Positions 51,854 through 59,953 of a stretch of 64,000 nt of DNA are shown one piece after another. The notes under the pieces are model-generated. The model was not told where the DNA came from and did no database searches. It saw only the letters and a program-made list of their open reading frames with translations. Origin of the DNA: Actinomycetota bacterium (lineage in GTDB: Bacteria > Actinomycetota > Geothermincolia > Geothermincolales > RBG-13-55-18); NCBI GenBank assembly GCA_040757835.1, contig JBFLWJ010000014.1:27403-91402 (forward strand), written 5' to 3'. Numbering within the stretch: position 1 is the stretch's first letter; the number at the start of each line of letters is the position of its first letter. Made by a program: the position numbers and the translations under genes.

Positions 51854-52729
51854 GTGATCATCGATTGCCATATCCATTTCGATCCCGAGATATTGAGCCT
51901 GGAGAGGATGCTCGCCTGCATGGACGAACACGGCATCGACAAGGCCGCGCTCATCCCCACCATGGTCGAGCCCTTCTATCTGGACAGCAGAGCAAAGGCG
52001 GGTGCGGGCGACCTGCTGCGCTACCTGCTCATCCGCGCCAACACCCTGGGGCAGCTGTTCTATTCCACCACCATCGACAAGAAGGGCAATTTCGTGCTGC
52101 TGGGCAGGAAGTTCCGCATCTACGAAAAGCCGGATAACGCCCCGGTGGCGGAGGCGGTGGAGAAGCACCCCGACCGGTTCATGGGCTGGATCTTCGTGAA
52201 CCCCGCAGCGGCTGGAGACCCCATCGAGGAGATCGAGAAGTGGAGTTCCCGGCCGGGCATGATCGGGGTCAAGGCGCATCCCTTCTGGCACCGCTATGCC
52301 ATCAGCAGCCTGGACGGCGTCGCCTCCTGGTGCGAAGAGCACGGCTACCCCCTCCTCATCCACCTGGGTTGCCGCGAGGGCAGCGGGGACTACCAGAGGC
52401 TGCCGGAGAGATATCCCAGCCTCAGGGTCCTCTATGCCCACGCGGGCATACCGTACTACCAGAGGTTATGGGCGTATATCAAGGGCAGGGACAACGTTTA
52501 TATCGACCTCTCCAGTCCCTATCTCAACCAGGACCTGGTGCGGAAGGCGGTCGATTTCCTTGGCGCGGAGAAATGCCTCTTTGGGACCGACGGCCCCTAC
52601 GGCAGCCAGACCCCCGGCGGCGACTACGATTACGGCCTCATCAAGGGGTGGGTAGAGTCCCTGCCGCTCTCTGGCCAGCAGTCCGAGAAGGTCTTCAACA
52701 CCAACTTCCTGAAGATCATCAAGACTTGA
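51854..52729 (+). CDS. Amidohydrolase-2 family metal-dependent hydrolase
   Basis: TIM-barrel hydrolase of 291 residues. The D-x-H-x-H metal motif is at the N-terminus (IIDCHIHFD); further landmarks are MIGVKAHPFWHR, YPLLIHLGCREG, VLYAHAGIPYY and the final Asp in CLFGTDGPYG. Members decarboxylate or hydrolyse aromatic and aliphatic carboxylates (ACMSD-like), so either decarboxylase or amidase activity is possible. GTG 51854 follows GGGAGG. Its TGA (52727-52729) abuts the stop of the convergent zinc-ribbon gene with no gap. Confidence 0.88.
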   Translation: MIIDCHIHFDPEILSLERMLACMDEHGIDKAALIPTMVEPFYLDSRAKAGAGDLLRYLLIRANTLGQLFYSTTIDKKGNFVLLGRKFRIYEKPDNAPVAEAVEKHPDRFMGWIFVNPAAAGDPIEEIEKWSSRPGMIGVKAHPFWHRYAISSLDGVASWCEEHGYPLLIHLGCREGSGDYQRLPERYPSLRVLYAHAGIPYYQRLWAYIKGRDNVYIDLSSPYLNQDLVRKAVDFLGAEKCLFGTDGPYGSQTPGGDYDYGLIKGWVESLPLSGQQSEKVFNTNFLKIIKT

Positions 52730-53965
52730 TCAGAATCCGGGATACCAGGAGGGCGGGTCGTCGCCGGACCTTAAGGCCACCCCCTCCCAGCCTTGGGAGG
52801 TCTTTCTCATCACCACCCACGGGGCGTCAAGCTCCTGGTTGGTGCAGATGGCCGCTCCACACGCCTCGTCTCCTTTGATGAAGAGGCCGCTTATCTCGAA
52901 CTCCAGGTCTCCTTCGGTCTCCTCCTCAACGTAGGCGAGCATGGCCTCCTCCACATTCGCCATCTTGTTCTCATACCAGGCGGGAGGGTCCCAGCCGGTG
53001 CCGAAGTCCACCCCTTCCCATTCGCCATCGACCTTCTCCATGAGTATGTACGGGACCTCGAGGTCCTCATTGGTGCAGAAGGCAACGGCGCACGCCTCGT
53101 CTCCCTTAGTGAAGATATTGTAGATCTCGAACTCAAGCCCTTCCGCCGAGTTCTCCTCCGCGTAGGCGAGCATGGCCTCCTCCAGCTTGGTCGTTCCCTT
53201 TTCTCTGCCATCGTCCTCGCCGTCTTCATTATCACCGCCGTTGTCCCCGTCCTCTCCATCGAAGTCCAGGTCCCCGAGTTCGTCAGGGTCGATGCCCGAA
53301 TCCCTCAGGGCCTCGCCGGAGAGGTACCATTTTCCGTCCACCTTCACCAGCTGCGTGGGCTCCACCTCGCCGTCGGCCGCCTCTTCGGTGACCTTGTCGC
53401 CGTATTCATCGGTGTAGGTCACCGTGCCGTCGACGACGGTCACCACCGCCTCGTCGCCGTCGATCTCCGTCTCCATCTTCCGGATCTCTACTTTCAGGTC
53501 CTCGGGGAAAGCCGAGAAGAAATACTCCCCGAAGAAGACATCCAGGTTCTCTCCCAGGGCATCCTCCAGCTCTTCCCGGAACGACGGCTCGATCGTGTCC
53601 AGCAGCATATCTACGTCCTGTTTCTCGATGGCCTTGTAGAAGTTCTCCACCACCCGCTCCGGGCTGGAGGCATCGCTCCCGCCGTCGCCCCCGAAGACCA
53701 CGAAGACCAGCACCAGGACGATGGCGACGACCGCCAGCACCCCGATACCGCCCAGCACCCAGGGCAGCGGTGATTTCTTCAGGGGAGCCGCGTAACCGCC
53801 GGGTGCCCCCCGGGGGGCTCCAGCGGGCGGTGGCGGTACGTAAGCCTGAGGTCCCGGTGGGGCGGGAGGCTGCGCCTGCACTGCCGCCCCGCGCAGGTCC
53901 GCCCCGCAGTAGCCACAGAAGTCACTGTTGTCGGCTATCTCTTTCCCGCATTCCCTGCAATACAT
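52730..53965 (-). CDS. Zinc-ribbon membrane protein with duplicated C-terminal domain
   Basis: Protein of 411 residues. The zinc ribbon (CRECG and CGYCG) is followed by a Pro/Gly-rich linker, one membrane helix (WVLGGIGVLAVVAIVLVLVF), a DUF4878-like external domain (VENFYKAIEKQDVDMLLDTI and VKVDGKWYLSG), an acidic Asp/Gly-rich linker, then two tandem ~70-residue copies of a domain starting EEAMLAYAEEN/EEAMLAYVEEE and containing KGDEACAVAFCTNEDL/KGDEACGAAICTNQEL. The Cys pair in each copy is conserved. Extracellular sensing or binding is likely; function unknown. ATG 53965 has AAGGAG seven bases upstream; TTG 53971 is the alternative. Confidence 0.82.
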   Translation of the reverse strand: MYCRECGKEIADNSDFCGYCGADLRGAAVQAQPPAPPGPQAYVPPPPAGAPRGAPGGYAAPLKKSPLPWVLGGIGVLAVVAIVLVLVFVVFGGDGGSDASSPERVVENFYKAIEKQDVDMLLDTIEPSFREELEDALGENLDVFFGEYFFSAFPEDLKVEIRKMETEIDGDEAVVTVVDGTVTYTDEYGDKVTEEAADGEVEPTQLVKVDGKWYLSGEALRDSGIDPDELGDLDFDGEDGDNGGDNEDGEDDGREKGTTKLEEAMLAYAEENSAEGLEFEIYNIFTKGDEACAVAFCTNEDLEVPYILMEKVDGEWEGVDFGTGWDPPAWYENKMANVEEAMLAYVEEETEGDLEFEISGLFIKGDEACGAAICTNQELDAPWVVMRKTSQGWEGVALRSGDDPPSWYPGF

Positions 53966-53977
53966 CTTCAATCTCCT

Positions 53978-54255
53978 TCATGCACGTTTGCCGCACCTGT
54001 TGCGGAAGGCCAGCCCCTCCTGCAGTGGATTGCCGCAGACGGCGCAGAAGGCCTGGACCTGTAAAAGAGGGTGAAGGCGAGGCCGGAGACGGCCAGGCAG
54101 AAGAGCCAGGGGACCCGGTCCAGGGCGTCCTTCAGCATCGGAGTGGGGTTCAAGATCATGGCGAGGGCAGAGCGGAAGGAGAAAGAAACGCCCGTACCGG
54201 TCGCTTCCACCTGTTCGCTCCCTTCGCCGTACTGTCCCTGGTTGTGGATTGGCAC
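53978..54255 (-). pseudogene. Remnant of a zinc-ribbon/YIP1-like membrane protein
   Basis: From GTG 54255 the sequence reads ALAMILNPTPMLKDALDRVP then a hydrophobic helix (WLFCLAVSGLAFTLFY), the opening of a YIP1-like membrane family. Past that point the reading frame must shift: the other frame encodes FCAVCGNPLQEGLAFRNRCG and ends TGA at 53978-53980. So a membrane start is joined to a zinc-ribbon end with a frameshift, and much of the original body is missing. The last zinc-ribbon pair also lost one Cys (RNRCG). The 190 bases up to the esterase gene hold nothing I can support. Confidence 0.6.
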
Positions 54256-54445
54256 GCCTAATGATACCTCAAGCCGTGCAAGCGTTTCCAGCGCAGCATT
54301 TCATGCTCGATTATAATGTCTGAAAGGGCTGCACTCCATGGAAGCAAGTGCGCGGACGCACATGTATCCCGACGATGTCTTACTGCGATGGTGAGTGCAT
54401 GCGTTAGTGATGGACCTGCTTGGATCAAGGGGATGAGGTGGTCAT

Positions 54446-55351
54446 ATGCCAAGCCTGAGAGGCAGCAGCGCGAAGGTGCTCGTCCGTACGCTCATGCTGC
54501 TGATGTTGGGGAGCCACGGCCCGGTGAAGTACCAGAGGTTTCTCTTCAACAGCGTGGTGCCCCTCCTGGCCTTGAAGGTCAAGGGAGTGGGGAGCGAGCC
54601 GGCGGATGTTCCCGGCATACCCGCGGAATGGCTGATTCCGGATAAAGCGGCGAGCGACAAGGTCCTGCTCTATCTCCACGGGGGCGGATACGTCATCGGC
54701 AACATCAACAGCCACCGCGCCATGGTCTCGCAGATCGCCATGGCCGCCGGGTGCCGGGCGCTGATGATCGAATACCGCCTGGCGCCCGAGCACAAGCTGC
54801 CGGCCGCGGTGGAGGACGCGGCCTCGGCCTACCGCTGGCTGCTGGCGCAGGGTTACGAACCGGGGAACGTCGTCATCGCCGGCGATTCCGCGGGGGGAGG
54901 CCTCACCGCGGCGACCCTTGTATATCTGCGGGACGCGGGCGACCCCCCTCCCGCCGCCGCCATGATGCTGTCTCCCTGGGCAGATCTCGAGGTGACAGGG
55001 GAGAGCTGCCGGACCGTGGGCAGGAGGGACCCCATGGTGAAATCCGACCACTTGAAGAGATGGGCGGTTATGTACCTGGGGGGCAAGGAACCCCGGGACC
55101 CCCTGGCTTCTCCCATCCATGCCGACCTGACCGGGCTTCCCCCACTGCTCATACACGTGGGTACCTGTGAGGTCCTGCTGGACGACGCCAGGCGGCTGGC
55201 GGAAAAGGCACGCGAGGACGGCGTGCCCGTCGAGCTGTACGAGTGCGACGGCATGTTTCACGTCTGGCAGTTCTTCTCGCCCATGGTCCCCGAGAGCAAG
55301 GATGCCGTCCAAAGGTTGGGCAGGTTCTACCGGGATAAGGTCGGGGTATAA
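54446..55351 (+). CDS. Alpha/beta hydrolase, hormone-sensitive-lipase family
   Basis: Esterase-like protein of 301 residues. Oxyanion motif LYLHGGGYVIG near 76-86, nucleophile S148 in IAGDSAGGGL, acid in HVGTCEVLLDDA, and His in DGMFHVWQFF. The N-terminal ~35 residues are hydrophobic and may cap the active site. The likely substrate is a short-chain ester. ATG 54446 follows GAGGTGG. Not obviously part of an operon. Confidence 0.92.
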   Translation: MPSLRGSSAKVLVRTLMLLMLGSHGPVKYQRFLFNSVVPLLALKVKGVGSEPADVPGIPAEWLIPDKAASDKVLLYLHGGGYVIGNINSHRAMVSQIAMAAGCRALMIEYRLAPEHKLPAAVEDAASAYRWLLAQGYEPGNVVIAGDSAGGGLTAATLVYLRDAGDPPPAAAMMLSPWADLEVTGESCRTVGRRDPMVKSDHLKRWAVMYLGGKEPRDPLASPIHADLTGLPPLLIHVGTCEVLLDDARRLAEKAREDGVPVELYECDGMFHVWQFFSPMVPESKDAVQRLGRFYRDKVGV

Positions 55352-55372
55352 GCCAGCTTCCCGGAGAGCAAT

Positions 55373-55855
55373 ATGGTCGGATTATTACCGGCGCAACCGC
55401 GGATTCACTCCCTGGGCGGTGATGCGCAGCGCTGGGTGAGCATAACCAGGAACCACTCCCAGCTGTACTTGGCCCCATTATATTCAATCGCCTCTTTGCC
55501 GATCGTCCGCATCTGCATGATCCCGCAGATAGAGATGTTGAGGGAGAGTCTAGATGTGAGGCAGGCCAAAGCGACCATGAAGGAGAGCGTGATGATGGTC
55601 AAGAGCAACTATCGCCGGGTGCTGTCGTTCTTCATGCTGCCCCGGTTACTTGGGTACGCTGCCTATTTCATGCTGGGACAATTCTGTCGTGGCCATATAG
55701 GAAACGTATATATCTCGATTTTGTTGATCATGGCATTCTCTTGTGTGGAGGGCGGTAGGGCATCGTTCATCGCAGCTGGTTTCAGCGAACTTTATAAACA
55801 GGCCGGAGGGATCAGATCAAGCCAAGAGAAGGAAGGGCTACTTGCGATTGAATGA
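55373..55855 (+). CDS. Possible small membrane protein
   Basis: Frame of 160 residues with hydrophobic segments LPRLLGYAAYFMLGQFC and VYISILLIMAFSCVEGGRAS, then FIAAGFSELYKQAG. The N-terminal ~40 residues look non-conserved. A short ORF on the opposite strand covers 55405-55608, so coding on either strand is not certain. ATG 55373 has GGAGAG nearby. The last stop overlaps the start of the next small ORF (ATGA), which favours this strand. It may be the decayed remains of a larger membrane gene. Confidence 0.4.
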   Translation: MVGLLPAQPRIHSLGGDAQRWVSITRNHSQLYLAPLYSIASLPIVRICMIPQIEMLRESLDVRQAKATMKESVMMVKSNYRRVLSFFMLPRLLGYAAYFMLGQFCRGHIGNVYISILLIMAFSCVEGGRASFIAAGFSELYKQAGGIRSSQEKEGLLAIE

Positions 55856-56022
55856 CAGCTCCCCCGGAAATCGCATCCTGCGGGATAATGCGGGAGTTCT
55901 TCGGCAAGAAGGGCTACAAGTACGGAAAATACCGGCAGTCCATCGAGTTTATCGTCGAGAACGGATACGCCGGGCTCATAGAGGCAGCAAGCAGCTGGAA
56001 AGGACCATACGGCAAGCTATAA
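55852..56022 (+). CDS. 56-residue ORF coupled to the preceding gene
   Basis: Short ORF beginning MTAPPEIASCGIM and containing EFFGKKGYKYGKYRQSIEFI with VENGYAGLIEAA. Its ATG overlaps the previous stop. A Gly/Tyr/Lys-rich stretch followed by an amphipathic helix suggests it is either a genuine small protein or the 3' end of a broken larger gene, perhaps a glycosyltransferase tail. Weak evidence only: coding-like composition and coupling. Confidence 0.35.
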   Translation: MTAPPEIASCGIMREFFGKKGYKYGKYRQSIEFIVENGYAGLIEAASSWKGPYGKL

Positions 56023-56082
56023 GATATTGATGTCGGTCTTATCCGGTCTTGGTCGGTCAATACTCGCGGGGAGGGTGGCATC

Positions 56083-56589
56083 ATGGCGGAACTCTCGGAG
56101 GAAATGGTCCATTTCGTCAGGCTCAGCTCGCTTTACAACCTGTCCAACGGCTGGTCCTGGTTCGCGTACAAGCGCGTTGGGCCGGAGGCCATCATCGAAC
56201 TCGAGCTGGAGATGTGGGAGGACATGCTCCCCCCCGCGGTGGACCTCCTGTATCAGCTCATCCAGCCGGAAGGGACACCCATCGAACAGATAAAGCAGGT
56301 TCACAGGGAGATCACCAGGGTCAACGGCAACGTCCCGGAGTACCTGGAGGAGACGCCTGACTCCCTGAAGTGGCGGTACACCACGTGCGCCAACTGGAAC
56401 TCCCTGCTCCAGTTGGGTTATGAGGACTACCTGGCCATGGAGGGAAAGCCGGCAAGGGTCTCCTGCATCCACGGCTGCACCAAGACCCACGAGATCTATT
56501 TCAGGAAGATCGCTCCCGGCCTTAAGATCGAGCACTTCGAGCTGAGGCCGGAAGCGGACGACACCTGCGTGTTCCAGGTGACGCTGTAG
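56083..56589 (+). CDS. Uncharacterised protein, DUF6125-like
   Basis: Protein of 168 residues, soluble and mostly helical. Start: ATG 56083 after GGGGAGGG. Segments NLSNGWSWFAYKRVGPEAII, WEDMLPPAVDLLYQLIQPEG and CIHGCTKTHEIYFRKIAPGL are distinctive; the paired Cys of CIHGC may bind metal. I associate this composition with DUF6125, found in anaerobes, but only by eye. Function unknown. It is followed by a nitrilase-fold gene 56 bp downstream. Confidence 0.6.
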   Translation: MAELSEEMVHFVRLSSLYNLSNGWSWFAYKRVGPEAIIELELEMWEDMLPPAVDLLYQLIQPEGTPIEQIKQVHREITRVNGNVPEYLEETPDSLKWRYTTCANWNSLLQLGYEDYLAMEGKPARVSCIHGCTKTHEIYFRKIAPGLKIEHFELRPEADDTCVFQVTL

Positions 56590-56645
56590 TATAAGGCAGC
56601 CGGTGGCGCGGAAACGCTTCACCAACGCAAACCCGGGGGGAGAAC

Positions 56646-57644
56646 ATGCTTAATCTGGGCATCGTGCAGATGAACGCCGAGCCGCTCAACGTGGAAGGGA
56701 ACCTGCTCAAGGCGGAGCGGTTCGTCGCGAAGTGCGCCGCGGACGGCGCCCAACTGGTGGTGCTGCCGGAGATGTTCAATGTCGGCTTCCACCTGGGCGA
56801 GTCCCTGATGATGGTCGCCGAACCCCTGGACGGAAAGACCGTGCAGTGGATGCAGGAGCAGGCGTCCACCCACAACGTGTATATCACCGGGAGCTTCTAC
56901 GAGCGCTGGGAGGAACACTTCTACAACACCATGGTCATGGTCGGCTACGACGGCAGCGTCCAGCACTACCGCAAGCGCAATCCCACCTGGTCCGAGTCGG
57001 CGGTGTGGCGCCGCAGCGAGGTGCCCGGCCCCGGCATATTCGACACCCCCTTCGGGCGCATCGGGGGCGTCATCTGCTTCGATTCCTTCTCGCGTGAGAC
57101 CCATGAGGGTTTTGCGAACAGCGGGGTCGAGGCCGTGGTCATCGTCGCCTTATGGGGCGCCAACCGCACGCGGTCGTTCTTCTGGCGCCCCGACCTCCTG
57201 CTCAGCCGGGAAGGCCTTGTCCGCTGGTCCCGGCTGGCCTCGGAGGACGTCCCCCGCAATCACGCGAAGGCACTCGGGGTCCCGGTCGCCTTCGTCAACC
57301 AGAGCGGTACTATCCGCATGACCAGCCCCATCCCCTTCCCGGACTGGTCGGTACAGAACGGATTCTACGATTTTATTGGCAAGAGCCACGTCCGCGACGC
57401 CTCGGGCGAGGTCATCGCCAGGGTGGATGAAGGCGAGACCGACTCCTACTTGGTGGTACCTGTGGAGGTCAAAGCAGCGCAGAAAAGGCCGGAGGTAAGA
57501 AAGTCAAACATCTCCCCGGGCTACCTGGCCAAAGAGTACTATTTCGTGGAGCCGCCGTTAATCTGCAAGCTCTTCCAGGTCTGGTTCCTGAGTGGCCTGG
57601 TGCCAACGGAGTACGAGGCACGGCGCCTCCGCCACTTGTTCTGA
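56646..57644 (+). CDS. Carbon-nitrogen hydrolase (nitrilase superfamily)
   Basis: Protein of 332 residues with the Glu-Lys-Cys triad: E42 in VLPEMFNVGF, K110 in HYRKRNPTW and C144 in GGVICFDSF. Members cleave nitriles, amides, ureides or omega-amides; the large C-terminal extension (residues ~280-332) is unusual and ends in a hydrophobic stretch (CKLFQVWFLSGLVPTEY). Substrate unknown. ATG 56646 follows GGGGGG. The DUF6125-like gene upstream may be in the same operon. Confidence 0.9.
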   Translation: MLNLGIVQMNAEPLNVEGNLLKAERFVAKCAADGAQLVVLPEMFNVGFHLGESLMMVAEPLDGKTVQWMQEQASTHNVYITGSFYERWEEHFYNTMVMVGYDGSVQHYRKRNPTWSESAVWRRSEVPGPGIFDTPFGRIGGVICFDSFSRETHEGFANSGVEAVVIVALWGANRTRSFFWRPDLLLSREGLVRWSRLASEDVPRNHAKALGVPVAFVNQSGTIRMTSPIPFPDWSVQNGFYDFIGKSHVRDASGEVIARVDEGETDSYLVVPVEVKAAQKRPEVRKSNISPGYLAKEYYFVEPPLICKLFQVWFLSGLVPTEYEARRLRHLF

Positions 57645-57720
57645 AGAGACGAAGAGCGCTAACGGGCATGCTGGCTGGTGCCGGTGAGCAGTGGTTATGC
57701 TTGTGCTGTCGGCTCCGCGG

Positions 57721-58142
57721 TTATTCCGCGGACTGCTCTTTGACGATCGCCCGCCGGATGAGGGTAATGGCCAGCTCGAAGAGGTTGCCGTACATCCTCT
57801 CGTCCTCGTCGTTCTCCTCCTCGACAATGGCCATCTCCGGGAGTCCCACGGGCTGCCGCCTTGGAGGATGGATCTCCTGCCGTTGTTGACCAGGACGTCC
57901 ACGCTGCCCCAGCTGCGGAAGAAATGGTCGGCCATGGCCTCCCAGTCTATGAGCACCCTCATGTCGAGTTCGTAGATCTCCCCGCTGCCGCCCGCCAGCT
58001 CGACCATGTGCAGCGTCTCACTGGCACCTTCGGTGTCGATGTCCACGATGCCGATGCGGCAGCCCTTACGCGCCAGCGCCAGCGCTCTTCCCAACCCGGA
58101 AGCCGCCCCCGTTATTACAACCTTCTTGCCGTCCAGTTTCAT
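57721..58142 (-). pseudogene. Truncated, frameshifted short-chain dehydrogenase
   Basis: The N-terminal ~90 residues are a good SDR (VVITGAASGLGRALALARKG, IGIVDIDTEGASETLHMVEL and SVDVLVNNGR). After this the frame runs into an unrelated Arg/Ser-rich string, while a different frame picks up LPEMAIVEEENDEDERMYGN and LFELAITLIRRAIVKEQSAE to TAA at 57721. The catalytic Ser/Tyr/Lys part is deleted. I read it as a pseudogene formed by deletion plus frameshift. ATG 58142 lies upstream of the PaaK-like gene's end on the same strand. Confidence 0.7.
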
Positions 58143-58215
58143 GTGGTTACTCCCCTCGATACGCAGTGCAAACGGTCGATCCACTCCCCGGCGGGGCCGT
58201 GCGAAACCGCTTCTC

Positions 58216-59568
58216 CTATTCCTCGTACAATTTTTCGAAGGTCTGTCCCTTGTAGGTCGAGCGCTCCAGCTCGCCGGCATCGACCCAGATGATCTCCGGG
58301 GTGAACTTGGCCTTGGTGTGGAAGGCCTCCTTCATCTCCTTCTCCAACTCGGGCAGCTTGTCCGCCGGAAAGTCCTCGCCGCGCTCGATCTTTACCTTCA
58401 GGGGAGGCACCACCAGCGGCGGCTTCTCGGTAAGCACGATACGGAACTGGCCGGTGACCCTGGGCACGAAGCCGCCCACTACGCTCTCCACCATGGTGGG
58501 ATAGACGATGCACCCCTTCACTTTGAGCATGTCGTCTGTGCGCCCCACCACCTTGTAGCGGAAGCCGGTCTTGCCGCACGGGCAGGGGGATGTGAAGACC
58601 TGCTGGATGTCGCCCATGCTGGTGCGCAGCCAACTCATGCCGTCCCCCGCGAACACCGTTACCACCGCCTCGCCCTCAGCGCCGTCCTCCAGGGGTATAG
58701 ACACCTTTGTATCCGGGTCCACCAGTTCCAGGAGGGCCATATCGTCACCGGTCCAGTGCATGCCCTGGTATTCCTCGTGGTCGCAAGATACGCCAAAGCC
58801 CGCCCCGGCGTCGAAGATGCGCGCCCCGAAGGCGGACTCGAGCCGGTTGCGCACCTCTGGTATGCCCGCCCCGGGCTCACCACCGCACAACAGGGTGTGG
58901 AAGCCCAGGTCCTTGGGGTCCCTGCCCTGCTCCCTGCACTTCTCGATGAGGTAGTCGGCCAGGGAGGGAGTCCCGGAGTATACGGTGCCGCGGAAGAGGG
59001 TCTGCATGAGCATGATGCGGTCGGTGCCCGATTCCGCGCCCACCGGGATGGCCATGCAGCCCAGTTTGTGCATGCCCATCATGGTGGGGATGCCGGCGAT
59101 GACCATGGAGAGGGCGAAACAGAAGAGCACGCGGTCGTGGGAGCGTATGCCCGCCCGCCAGGCGCCCCTGACCATGGCCTCTCCCCACACTTCTTCCATG
59201 TCGTGCCAGGTCATGGGGTAGGGGGTGGGTATGCCCGTGGTGCCGGTGGTGGTGGCCATGATGCTGAGATCGTCCACGCTCACCGGCATGATCTGGTCCA
59301 GTACGGCCAGCAGGTCACCCTGGAATTCAAAGACCATGGTCCGCAGGCCTTCTTTATCGAAGAGGGGGATGGCCCTGGAGAAGTCCTCGAGGCTGCTTAT
59401 CTTCTCGGGGACCACTCCCCACTCGTCGAACTTCTTCGTGTAGAAGGGAGCCCCATCGCAAAGCCGTCTCAGAAACACCTTTAATCTCTTGAGCTGTATC
59501 TCTCGCATCTCCGGGGTGTTCAGGATAGGCTCCATCTCCATATTCCAGTAGGGACGTTCCTCGCTCAT
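58216..59568 (-). CDS. Phenylacetate-CoA ligase-like AMP-forming acyl-CoA ligase
   Basis: Adenylate-forming ligase of 450 residues. The P-loop-like A3 motif TTTGTTGIPTPYPMTW, the central LLCGGEPGAG, DAGAGFGVSCDHEEYQGMHW, GRTDDMLKVKGCIVYPTMVE and the C-terminal YKGQTFEKLYEE match PaaK-type enzymes, which activate aryl or alkyl acids with CoA. The substrate is unknown. ATG 59568 has GGGGGAAG upstream. Immediately upstream on the same strand lie a damaged ferredoxin (59600-59919) and the CxCCxCCC protein (59954-61219), so the three may once have formed one pathway, for example activation followed by ferredoxin-dependent reduction. Confidence 0.92.
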   Translation of the reverse strand: MSEERPYWNMEMEPILNTPEMREIQLKRLKVFLRRLCDGAPFYTKKFDEWGVVPEKISSLEDFSRAIPLFDKEGLRTMVFEFQGDLLAVLDQIMPVSVDDLSIMATTTGTTGIPTPYPMTWHDMEEVWGEAMVRGAWRAGIRSHDRVLFCFALSMVIAGIPTMMGMHKLGCMAIPVGAESGTDRIMLMQTLFRGTVYSGTPSLADYLIEKCREQGRDPKDLGFHTLLCGGEPGAGIPEVRNRLESAFGARIFDAGAGFGVSCDHEEYQGMHWTGDDMALLELVDPDTKVSIPLEDGAEGEAVVTVFAGDGMSWLRTSMGDIQQVFTSPCPCGKTGFRYKVVGRTDDMLKVKGCIVYPTMVESVVGGFVPRVTGQFRIVLTEKPPLVVPPLKVKIERGEDFPADKLPELEKEMKEAFHTKAKFTPEIIWVDAGELERSTYKGQTFEKLYEE

Positions 59569-59599
59569 GATCGCTTCCCCCTTTCAAGCGCCAGCCGCA

Positions 59600-59919
59600 T
59601 CATCTCTCAATATGATAATCCACGAACCGGGCCAGTGACGTAAACGCCGATCTCAACATGAGGAAGATAGGGATGCCGGCATTATAGAGGTCCTGGCAAT
59701 AAGATCCCATATTGATGCTGGGCAGTAGCGGTTGAGGAAGTCGTAGGTCTTGACGGCCTTGATGGCCTCCCGCTCGCAGATGGACATGCAGTCGTTGCAC
59801 GCCATGCACTGCGGAAAGTGCGGATTGACCGCCAGCCTCCTCTCTTTCCACGCGCCCTCGATATGGAGCACGTCAGCAGGGCATGCCTTGGTGCAAAGGC
59901 CGCAGCAGTGAAGGAGCAT
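59600..59919 (-). pseudogene. Frameshifted two-cluster ferredoxin protein
   Basis: From ATG 59919 the sequence has two ferredoxin motifs (CCGLCTKACPADVL and CMACNDCMSICEREAI) and then FLNRYCPAS; from there the second frame encodes LPSINMGSYCQDLYNAGIPI followed by FLMLRSAFTSLARFVDYHIE and TGA near 59600. The two halves join smoothly if one base is removed near 59722 (FLNRY followed by PSINM). So this is a single ~105-residue iron-sulfur protein interrupted by one indel, or an assembly error. It is 35 bp downstream of paralogue 4 and 31 bp upstream of the ligase. Confidence 0.7.
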
Positions 59920-59953
59920 GCCTGAGGAGTGATGATAACGGCCAGGAGACCAT

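Noticed and set aside
55405-55608. Minus-strand hydrophobic ORF of 67 residues
   Set aside because: Lies opposite the membrane ORF at 55373; the plus-strand frame is longer and coupled to the next ORF.
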